Shown: piece by piece, positions 58,205 to 64,000 of the stretch
How positions within the stretch are numbered: the first letter of the stretch is position 1
Layout of the letters: every line of letters starts with the position of its first letter
Source of the DNA: Streptomyces sp. CG4
Lineage (GTDB): Bacteria; Actinomycetota; Actinomycetes; Streptomycetales; Streptomycetaceae
Assembly: GCF_041080655.1 (NCBI RefSeq)
Contig: NZ_CP163525.1
Span: 6,510,001-6,574,000, forward strand
DNA length: 64,000 nt
Direction of reading: 5' to 3'
Program-made: the position numbers and the translations under genes
The notes under the pieces: generated by a model
Seen by the model: the letters and a program-made list of their open reading frames with translations, nothing else
Database searches by the model: none
Told to the model about the DNA's origin: nothing

Positions 58205-58804
58205 TCATGCCCGAGGCCCGGCCGCGGCCTCCAGTTGCCCGACGGTGGTGATGGTGGCGAAGCGTCCGGCAAGGGCGTATTCGGTGCGCCTGATGATCTC
58301 CTCGGCGCTCAGGGTGCGGGGGTCCGACAGCAGTTCGGCGACGCTCCGGTCGGCGGGAGCGTCACGGTGCGGGATGGGGTTGGTCGCCGTGGCGTCGATG
58401 ACGAAGGTGACCAGGTAGCCGAGGTCGCTTGCGACGCGGGTGGTGGTCTCGACGCACTGCTCGGTTCGGATGCCGCAGACGGTGAGCTCGCGGATGCCGC
58501 GCTCCGTGAGGAGCTGCTGCAGGTTGGTGGTGGTGAAGGCGTTGTGCGACGTCTTGTGGATCAGTGGTTCCCCGTCCCGGCGCTGCAACTCCTCCATCAG
58601 CCGGACATGGCCGAGGGCGGGGTCGAAGACATCGCCGCTGCCGGGCTCGGAATGCAACACCCACACCACGAGGTCTCCAGCCTCGCGGGCGAGCCGGACC
58701 AGCCGGTCCACCTGGTCGGCGATCTTCGGGTTGGAGATGGTCTCCCACAGCGGGCGGGCACGGAAGGATTCCTGGACGTCGATGACGATCAGTGCTCGGG
58801 TCAT
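58205..58804 (-). CDS. Isochorismatase-family cysteine hydrolase
   Basis: A 199-residue alpha/beta hydrolase of the isochorismatase fold. The catalytic Asp is in ALIVIDVQESF, Lys in LIHKTSHNAF and Cys in GIRTEQCVETTTRVA, so the triad of nicotinamidase-like amidohydrolases is complete. ATG 58804 is the first good start. It precedes the GlxA-type regulator in one operon; substrate unknown. The 214 bases upstream (58805-59018) show nothing I can assign. Confidence 0.9.
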   Translation of the reverse strand: MTRALIVIDVQESFRARPLWETISNPKIADQVDRLVRLAREAGDLVVWVLHSEPGSGDVFDPALGHVRLMEELQRRDGEPLIHKTSHNAFTTTNLQQLLTERGIRELTVCGIRTEQCVETTTRVASDLGYLVTFVIDATATNPIPHRDAPADRSVAELLSDPRTLSAEEIIRRTEYALAGRFATITTVGQLEAAAGPRA

Positions 58805-59018
58805 ACCCCCAAGCCTCACCGGCGGAGCCGCAGCGGCGACAGGCCTCATCGGGTCCGGGAGCGGACCGATCTGGTCACAGCTCTCCTCCTCCTGGTCGCG
58901 GGTACCGCCCCTCCTCGGTTGTGCGTGGGCAACAAGCCTTGCGGGCCCCCGGCTCGCGCTGCCCCAGGGGGCGAACCAGCCGTCGCGTCTCCAGTCGTCC
59001 CCGTTGCCTCGGGGCTGT

Positions 59019-59774
59019 CTATCCGTGATCCGAGCCCGGCTCGGCGGTGTCGGCCGTGGGGGTCTCGGGTTGTGTGTAGAGGACGTCGCGGGCCTGTTCG
59101 GCGGCGCGGGCCATGCTTTCGGCGACGAAGTCGACGAAGCGGGCGATGTTCTCGAGGCGGACGGCGGCGGGGGTGTCGGGGCCGAGGACGCTGACGCCCT
59201 GCCGTGCGGTCTCGGCGAGTTGGGTCTGGGCTCGGGCGGCGGCGATCATTCCCTGGTACCAGAGCTCGTTGTCGACGACGTAGCGGTCGCGGCGGCGTTC
59301 GTCGCGTTCCCTGCGGATGAGGTCCAGGCTTTCGAGGAACGTGACCGCTTTGGAGATGGACGCCGGGCTGACCTGGAGGCGCTGGGCGAGTTCGGAGGCG
59401 GTGAGGCTGCCCGCGTCGGTGGTGTAGAGGCAGGCCAGCACCCGGGACGTCATCTTGGGCAGGCCCTGTTGCATGAAGACGGTGGTGAACGTCTCCCCGT
59501 ACTCGCGCACCGCCTCGGCGTCGCGTCCGTCGGGCTGCGGGGGCGTCTTCGAGTCCCGGGGTGAGGTCTGCCTGCGGCGGTGGGCGCGGCGTTCGGTGGC
59601 GCGGTGGGCCAGGTCGGCGCGGTACGTGGTGGGGCCGCCGTTGCGCATGACCTCGCGTGTGACGGTCGAGGTGGGGCGGTCGAGGCGCCGGGCGATCTCC
59701 GCGTAGGCGAGCCCGTCGGCCAGTCCCAGCGCGATCTGCTGGCGTTCCTGCTGGGTGAGTCTGCCTCCGGGCAT
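59019..59774 (-). CDS. MarR/GbsR-type regulator with additional N-terminal HTH
   Basis: A 251-residue protein with two DNA-binding parts: an IS30-like helix-turn-helix at the N terminus (LTQQERQQIALGLADGLAYA, RRLDRPTSTVTREV) and a MarR/GbsR winged helix in the middle (ASELAQRLQVSPASISKAVTF). A helical C-terminal region follows. I know this combination from Streptomyces regulators near DUF4097 genes. It is divergent from such a gene here, with several related inverted repeats between them. Confidence 0.82.
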   Translation of the reverse strand: MPGGRLTQQERQQIALGLADGLAYAEIARRLDRPTSTVTREVMRNGGPTTYRADLAHRATERRAHRRRQTSPRDSKTPPQPDGRDAEAVREYGETFTTVFMQQGLPKMTSRVLACLYTTDAGSLTASELAQRLQVSPASISKAVTFLESLDLIRRERDERRRDRYVVDNELWYQGMIAAARAQTQLAETARQGVSVLGPDTPAAVRLENIARFVDFVAESMARAAEQARDVLYTQPETPTADTAEPGSDHG

Positions 59775-59826
59775 CGCACTCTCCTTTGTGGTCCGTGATG
59801 TCTCCCAGTGTAGCGTTCATTTCCCA

Positions 59827-59844
59827 TTCATTGCAACGAATGAA
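59827..59844. promoter_or_regulatory. Operator 1 between MarR-type regulator and DUF4097 gene
   Basis: TTCATT and AATGAA flank GCAACG, a perfect 6-6-6 inverted repeat upstream of the regulator gene. The core GCAACGAA recurs at 59920. Confidence 0.5.
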
Positions 59845-59893
59845 GTGAGGGGTGTTGCGTTAGATTCACCGCCGTTGCAATGATTTTCTGGCA

Positions 59894-59922
59894 TTGACCT
59901 GCGCATATGTCGCTCGTACGCA
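59894..59922 (+). promoter_or_regulatory. Promoter of the DUF4097 gene
   Basis: -35 TTGACC (59894-59899) and -10 TACGCA (59917-59922) with a 17-base spacer. Transcription would begin near 59930, inside operator 2. Confidence 0.55.
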
Positions 59923-59935
59923 ACGAACTTGTTGC
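59920..59935. promoter_or_regulatory. Operator 2 overlapping the DUF4097 promoter
   Basis: GCAAC and GTTGC flank GAACTT at the predicted transcription start; its GCAACGAA core matches operator 1. A protein bound here would block the promoter. Confidence 0.5.
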
Positions 59936-59998
59936 CGGTTTCTGGAATGCAACGTAGCGTTTCTGTCATCGGAAAGAAGCGAGTCAAAGGAGCGCACG

Positions 59999-60685
59999 AT
60001 GCAGAAGAACCAGGGCATCACGCAGAAGTTCGACACCCCCGCCCCCATCTCCACCGTCCTCGACATCCCCGCGGGACGCGTCCAGTTCATCGCCGCCGAC
60101 CGGGGCGACACCACCGTCGAGATCCTGCCCGCGGACGCCGCCAAGAGCCGCGACGTGAAGGCGGCGGAGCGGATCCAGGTCTCCTACGCCGACGGCGTCC
60201 TGCGGATCGAGACCCCGACTCCGACGCACCCGATGCTCGGACACTCCGGATCCGTCGACGTCACCGTCCAGCTGCCCGCCGGCTCCCACGTCGAGGCGAA
60301 GGCGGCCAGCGCCGAACTCCGCGGCGTCGGACGCCTCGGCGACGTCACCCTCGACAGCGCACACGGCACCATCAAGCTCGACGAGGCCGCGAGCGCTCGC
60401 CTCACCCTCCAGGCCGGCGACGTCTCGGTCGGCCGCCTCACCGGCCCCGGCGAGCTCAGCACCCAAAAGGGCGACCTCCGGATCACCGAGGCCGTGCGCG
60501 GCACGCTCACGCTGAACACCCAGCACGGCGACATCACCGTCGGCGCCGCCCCCACCACCTCCGCCTCCCTTGACGCCGGCACCGCCTACGGCCGCATCCG
60601 CAACACCCTCAAGAACACCGGCACCCCCGACCTGAACATCCATGCGACCACCGCCTACGGCAACATCACCGCCCGCAGCCTCTGA
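59999..60685 (+). CDS. DUF4097 beta-helix protein
   Basis: A 228-residue cytoplasmic protein beginning MQKNQGITQKFDTPAPISTV. Successive short strands with GxI/GxV turns (HGTIKLDEAASARLTLQAGD, KGDLRITEAVRGTLTLNTQ, HGDITVGAAP, YGRIRNTL, YGNITARSL) give the right-handed solenoid expected of DUF4097/DUF4098 adhesin-like domains. No signal peptide is present. Ribosome binding site AAAGGAG, seven bases before the ATG, is excellent. The role is unknown; the gene is controlled, by position, by the divergent MarR-type regulator. Confidence 0.85.
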   Translation: MQKNQGITQKFDTPAPISTVLDIPAGRVQFIAADRGDTTVEILPADAAKSRDVKAAERIQVSYADGVLRIETPTPTHPMLGHSGSVDVTVQLPAGSHVEAKAASAELRGVGRLGDVTLDSAHGTIKLDEAASARLTLQAGDVSVGRLTGPGELSTQKGDLRITEAVRGTLTLNTQHGDITVGAAPTTSASLDAGTAYGRIRNTLKNTGTPDLNIHATTAYGNITARSL

Positions 60686-60735
60686 CCGCCTTGCCGGCCA
60701 CCGGGGCGGTACCCGGTCCGGGTGCCGCCCCTACC

Positions 60736-61419
60736 TCACCGAGGTGTGGGCAACAGGCCGTTCAGCAGGGCCGTCAGGCCGTCCGTGTATGTGTCCTGTG
60801 CGGTCAGTGGTGCCCAGCGGTCCGCCACCTCCGCCAGGCGCGGGAGTTCGTGTGGGTCGAGGTCGGCGAAGACCCGGTCGCGGAAGGTCGGGCGGTCGTC
60901 GGTCGTGCGGCGGCGGGCCGCTGTCGCACGGATCACGACCTCGCCGGCGGTGTAGTACCAGATCGCGCGGTATCCGTGCACGGCGGCCTCCAGGGAGAGC
61001 CCGCAGGCCGTCAGCCCGTCCACGATCTGCTCCACGAACCACAGCGCGGACTTCGCCATCAGGTCGTCCGCCGTCAGTACCTCCACCACCCAGGGGCAGT
61101 CGGCCAGCACCTCGTGGATCGCGGTCGCCGCAGCGATGACGCGTGCGCGCGGGTCGGCGGGGGGAGTCGACGGCCTGCGCAGGTTCTGTGCGGCGTAGTC
61201 GTCCAGCAGGAGGAGCAGCAGTTCCTCCTTGTCGCGGACGTGATGGTAGAGCGCCATGGGTGTGCTGCCGACCTCGGCGGCCAGCCGGCGCATCGTCAGC
61301 CGGTCCACGCCCTCGTCCGTCACGATCCGGAGCGCCGTCCGGATGATCTCCGCACGGGAGATGCGGGCGGGCCGGCCGGTGGTCTTACGGGGTGCGGGCG
61401 ATTGCGGCATGGCTCCCAT
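60736..61419 (-). CDS. TetR-family regulator with TetR_C ligand domain
   Basis: About 227 residues. The helix-turn-helix (ISRAEIIRTALRIVTDEGVD, MRRLAAEVGSTPMALYHHV) resembles the TetR/AcrR proteins that control efflux pumps. Starts at ATG 61419 or 61410 are possible, the former having GAGGG upstream. The 120 bases before it are made of degenerate CTCGCCATCCC repeats. It is divergent from the MFS gene at 61581 and probably represses it through the palindrome at 61571-61592. Confidence 0.88.
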   Translation of the reverse strand: MGAMPQSPAPRKTTGRPARISRAEIIRTALRIVTDEGVDRLTMRRLAAEVGSTPMALYHHVRDKEELLLLLLDDYAAQNLRRPSTPPADPRARVIAAATAIHEVLADCPWVVEVLTADDLMAKSALWFVEQIVDGLTACGLSLEAAVHGYRAIWYYTAGEVVIRATAARRRTTDDRPTFRDRVFADLDPHELPRLAEVADRWAPLTAQDTYTDGLTALLNGLLPTPR

Positions 61420-61535
61420 CATGCCCTCGCCCTCCCCTCGTGATCCCTTCGCGATCCCCTCGCGGTCCTCTCGCCATCCCCTCCTCAGTTCCCTCGCCAT
61501 CCCCTCCCCACCCCCTCCCCATCCCCTTCCGGGAT
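61420..61535. repeat. Degenerate CT-rich repeats upstream of tetR
   Basis: Units such as CTTCGCGATCCC, CTCGCGGTCC and CTCGCCATCCCCTC recur about every 10-20 bases. They are strand-asymmetric (C/T on the plus strand) and noncoding in the chosen gene frame. Confidence 0.6.
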
Positions 61536-61570
61536 CCCCGGGTGTCGACAGCGGCGACCGGTGCGCGCTA

Positions 61571-61592
61571 GTTTTCTTACATGTATAGAAAC
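61571..61592. promoter_or_regulatory. TetR-type operator overlapping the MFS start
   Basis: GTTTTC and an imperfect complementary TAGAAAC flank the palindrome TACATGTA, which contains the MFS start codon (61581). A repressor here blocks both promoter and start. TAGTTT at 61569-61574 could be the -10 box, which would make the MFS mRNA leaderless. Confidence 0.6.
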
Positions 61593-63044
61593 TTACGGGG
61601 AAACCCCCCGGCCGTGCTCGCGGCCGCTGCCGTGGCGCAGTTCGTCGTCGCGCTGGACATGGCCGTGGTCAATGTCGCGCTGCCGGAGGTCCGCACCGCT
61701 CTCGGATTCGATCCGCTCGGCCTGTCCTGGGTCGTGCATGTGTACGCGCTCACCTTCGGCGGGTTTCTGCTGCTCGGCGGCCGGGCCTGCGATCTGTACG
61801 GCCGACGTCGGCTCTTCGTCACGGGGCTGGTCGTGTTCGGTGTCTGCTCGCTCGCCGGCGGACTGGCCCGGGAACCCTGGCAGTTGGTCGCCGCCCGTGC
61901 CGGACAGGGCGTCGGTGCGGCCGCCACCGCGCCGGCCGCGCTGGCGCTGCTGACCACCACCTTCACCGACGGCCCCCGGCGCGTCCGCGCCCTCGGTGTG
62001 TGGAGCGGGATGAACGCCGTCGGCGGCGCGCTGGGCGTGCTGGTGGGCGGGGTGCTCACCCAGTACGCGGGCTGGCGCTGGGTGATGCTGATCAATCTGC
62101 CCATCGTGGCCACGGCGCTCGCGCTGGCCCACGCGGCCGTACCCGCCGAGCCGAGGCCCGTCCGGCGGGAGCGGCCCGATGTGCTCGGAGCCCTGCTGGC
62201 GACCGGCGGGACCGGGCTGCTCGTGTTCGGCGTCGTACGGACCGATGTCCAAGGGTGGGCGTCCGCCCGGACGTTGAGCACGCTCGGCGTCGCCGCCGTC
62301 CTGCTCGTCGCGTTCGGACTCGTCGAATCCCGGGCGCCCGCCCCGCTGCTGCGGCTCGGGCTGCTGCGCAGCCGCTGGGTCGCCGGCGCCAACCTGCTGG
62401 TGTTTCTCGCCGCGGCCGGGCAGTTCACCGCGTTCTATTTCATCTCCCTCTACCTCCAGCAGGTCCTGGGCCTCGGCGCCGCCGCGACCGGCGCCGCGTT
62501 CCTGCCGTTCAGCGTGGGTTCGGTGGCCGCCACCGCCGTCGCCACCCGCATCACCGCGACCCGCTCGCCCCGCGCCTCCCTCATGCCCGGCGCGCTGCTC
62601 GCCGCCATGGGCCTGGCCTGGTTCGCCATGATCAGCCCGCACGGCGGCTTTCTCACCGACGTGCTCGGGCCCTCCCTGCTGACCAGCGCGGGCATCGGGC
62701 TGGTGTTCGCGCCGGCGGCCGCTGCGGCGACGACCGGCGTCCGGGCCGGCGAGGCCGGCATGGCCTCCGGCCTGTTCAACAGCGCACGTCAGCTGGGCGG
62801 TTGCCTCGGCGTGGCCACCCTGGCCACGGTCGCCGCCCAGCGCACCGGTACGGCCACCGACCCCGGTGCGCTGGGCGCCGGATACGCCCTCGGTCTGGCC
62901 GTCACGGCCGCGCTCCTGCTGCTCGCGGCGGTCGTGGCCGTCTGTGTGCTGCCCCGGCGCCGGAGCGGCACCGGATCCTCGGCCCCGATTCCCGTAGCCG
63001 CGGTGGTCCACACGGACACGCGCAGAGAAGGAGCATCGTCATGA
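61581..63044 (+). CDS. MFS efflux transporter (EmrB/QacA DHA2 family)
   Basis: A 487-residue transporter of about 14 helices: ALDMAVVNVALPEVRTAL, GGRACDLYGRRRLFVTGLVV and LGVLVGGVLTQYAGWRWVML are DHA2 signatures. No ribosome binding site precedes ATG 61581, and the -10 candidate lies only seven to twelve bases away, so the transcript is probably leaderless. It is divergent from a TetR gene and its stop overlaps the cupin gene start (ATGA), so efflux and cupin protein are produced together. Confidence 0.92.
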   Translation: MYRNLRGNPPAVLAAAAVAQFVVALDMAVVNVALPEVRTALGFDPLGLSWVVHVYALTFGGFLLLGGRACDLYGRRRLFVTGLVVFGVCSLAGGLAREPWQLVAARAGQGVGAAATAPAALALLTTTFTDGPRRVRALGVWSGMNAVGGALGVLVGGVLTQYAGWRWVMLINLPIVATALALAHAAVPAEPRPVRRERPDVLGALLATGGTGLLVFGVVRTDVQGWASARTLSTLGVAAVLLVAFGLVESRAPAPLLRLGLLRSRWVAGANLLVFLAAAGQFTAFYFISLYLQQVLGLGAAATGAAFLPFSVGSVAATAVATRITATRSPRASLMPGALLAAMGLAWFAMISPHGGFLTDVLGPSLLTSAGIGLVFAPAAAAATTGVRAGEAGMASGLFNSARQLGGCLGVATLATVAAQRTGTATDPGALGAGYALGLAVTAALLLLAAVVAVCVLPRRRSGTGSSAPIPVAAVVHTDTRREGASS

Positions 63045-63454
63045 CCCTCACGACCGTGGATCTCTTCTCCTCGATGCTGGACTTCCGGTCCGACGGCGGC
63101 GTCCTGGCCGGTGCCCGGCGGATGACGGACGGCGACCCCGGCTCCTGGCAGGTCGCGGCCTTCCATGCGGAGACCGACGCCGATGTGCACGCCGACCACT
63201 GGGAGATGCATCCCGAGGGCGAGGAGGCCGTGTGCTGCCTGACCGGCGGCGTGCGTCTGTATTTCCGTCCCGTCGAGGAGAGCGGCACCGAGGAGATCGG
63301 CATCGAGGAGGTCGTACGGCTGGGGCCGGGTACCGCCCTGATCGTGCCCCGCGGGCGCTGGCACCGCCTCGCACTGGACGCGCCGAGCGATCTGATGTCG
63401 ATCACCCGGCGCAGCGGCTCACGCCTGGAGAAGCGGACCGGCCCCGGCGACTGA
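63041..63454 (+). CDS. Cupin-domain protein
   Basis: A 137-residue single-cupin protein. Metal-site residues are expected in HADHWEMHPEGEEAVCCLTG (first cupin motif, His and Glu) and PRGRWHRLAL (second motif, His). Small cupins of this kind can be enzymes or ligand-binding proteins. It is translationally coupled to the MFS gene and so may modify or sequester the exported compound. Substrate unknown. Confidence 0.82.
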   Translation: MTLTTVDLFSSMLDFRSDGGVLAGARRMTDGDPGSWQVAAFHAETDADVHADHWEMHPEGEEAVCCLTGGVRLYFRPVEESGTEEIGIEEVVRLGPGTALIVPRGRWHRLALDAPSDLMSITRRSGSRLEKRTGPGD

Positions 63455-63497
63455 TCCGCACCGCCGAGCGCCGCGCCCGACGGGGCCCTCTTTCGTA

Positions 63498-63535
63498 ATC
63501 GATGCGCATGGTTGATCGTTGGGCCGTGCATCGAT
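63498..63535. promoter_or_regulatory. Inverted repeat upstream of the sugar-binding protein gene
   Basis: ATCGATGC (63498-63505) and GCATCGAT (63528-63535) are perfectly complementary with a 22-base spacer; TGATCGTTGG lies inside. It may be an operator of the sugar-uptake operon that begins at 63560. Confidence 0.35.
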
Positions 63536-63559
63536 GACGGACGCCAGGGGGCGCAGACG

Positions 63560-64000
63560 ATGACCATGAGGCGCAGGACACTGCTGGCCGTGGGAGCCGG
63601 GGCAGGTGCCGGACTGCTCGCCGCCTGCGGATCCAACACCGGGCGCGGAAGCGGGAGTTCGGGCACGAAACTGGCGCAGTGGTACCACCAGTACGGCGAG
63701 ACCGGCACCGAGCAGGCCGTCGAGCGGTACGCCGCCGCGTACAAGAAGGCGAGCGTCACGGTGCAGTGGCGGCCCGGGAACTACGACCAGCAGACCGCGG
63801 CCGCCCTGCTCACCGACTCCGGACCGGACGTCTTCGAGGTCAACGGACCCACGATCGACCAGATCCAGGGCGGTCAGGTCGTCGACCTCACCGAGCTCCT
63901 CAAGGACGTCAAGGGCGACTTCAACACGGCGGTGCTCACGCCGAAGACGTACGACGGCCGGATCTGGGGCATCCCGCAGGTCGTCGACATGCAGCTGCTC
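63560..64000 (+). CDS. ABC sugar-binding lipoprotein, family 1 (3' partial)
   Basis: The frame starts at ATG 63560 with AGGGGG eight bases upstream and runs off the window. A Tat-like MRRRTLLAVGAGAGAGLL signal ends in the lipobox LAACGS, and the mature part begins KLAQWYHQYGETGTEQAVER, then FEVNGPTIDQIQGGQVVDLT, typical of SBP_bac_1 proteins that deliver sugars to ABC importers. Permease genes are expected next, outside the window. Confidence 0.9.
   Translation, partial: MTMRRRTLLAVGAGAGAGLLAACGSNTGRGSGSSGTKLAQWYHQYGETGTEQAVERYAAAYKKASVTVQWRPGNYDQQTAAALLTDSGPDVFEVNGPTIDQIQGGQVVDLTELLKDVKGDFNTAVLTPKTYDGRIWGIPQVVDMQLL

Overview
The window is a very G+C-rich chromosome segment with densely packed genes, strong G/C preference at third codon positions, frequent GTG starts and overlapping (ATGA, GTGA, TGATG) gene junctions. 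Gene content and order (era, leuA, recO-uppS, zur-znuBCA beside glyS, dusB, ppdK) point to Streptomyces, probably the chromosome core with small accessory patches. No tRNA, rRNA, CRISPR array, phage module or large biosynthetic cluster was seen.

Layout. 1-2.8 kb: end of a DUF916-type membrane protein, a stand-alone P-II protein, and era, whose 3' end is repeated twice more downstream. 2.8-5.3 kb: an orphan Imm51-like gene, an intact IS630 element inserted in the CTAG that held the stop codons of two convergent genes, and an XRE/MmyB regulator. 5.4-9.5 kb: MFS transporter plus GH1 beta-glucosidase, then an M4 protease with its emfourin-type inhibitor. 9.5-12.4 kb: leuA with a four-leucine leader peptide, then a TerB-like gene. 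12.4-17 kb: NarL-type two-component system divergent from an FtsX/ATPase ABC exporter; a 215-bp tandem duplication between the two ABC genes created an extra small membrane ORF. 17-25 kb: secreted GH33 sialidase, N-acetylneuraminate-lyase-like enzyme and a peptide-type ABC importer, read here as a sialic acid scavenging locus.

25-34.7 kb: a truncated adenylate-forming enzyme, then housekeeping genes: recO (with a partial duplicate of its own 5' end), uppS, a secreted histidine phosphatase, zur, znuB, znuC, znuA with two Zur boxes, and glyS. 34.8-38.5 kb: a lipoprotein, an aldo/keto reductase-TetR pair with a clear operator, and small secreted or zinc-ribbon proteins. 38.6-45.9 kb: two paralogous divergent MFS/XRE modules sharing related intergenic sequence; in the first, a gene sits between two copies of a 35-bp operator-like repeat. 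46-57.2 kb: dusB, a membrane phosphoglycerol-transferase-like sulfatase, a pair of (alpha/alpha)6 glycosidases divergent from a ROK regulator, and ppdK behind a long structured upstream region.

57.2-64 kb: GlxA-type regulator with an isochorismatase-family hydrolase, a MarR-type regulator divergent from a DUF4097 protein, a TetR regulator divergent from a leaderless MFS gene coupled to a cupin, and the start of a family-1 sugar-binding lipoprotein that runs off the window.

The most unusual recurring signal is partial tandem duplication of genes (era 3' end, recO 5' end, FtsX 3' end plus ABC 5' end). In each case the intact gene is preserved and the copies have diverged largely or partly by synonymous changes, so they are unlikely to be assembly artefacts. 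Functions are inferred from recognised motifs; nothing here was searched against a database.
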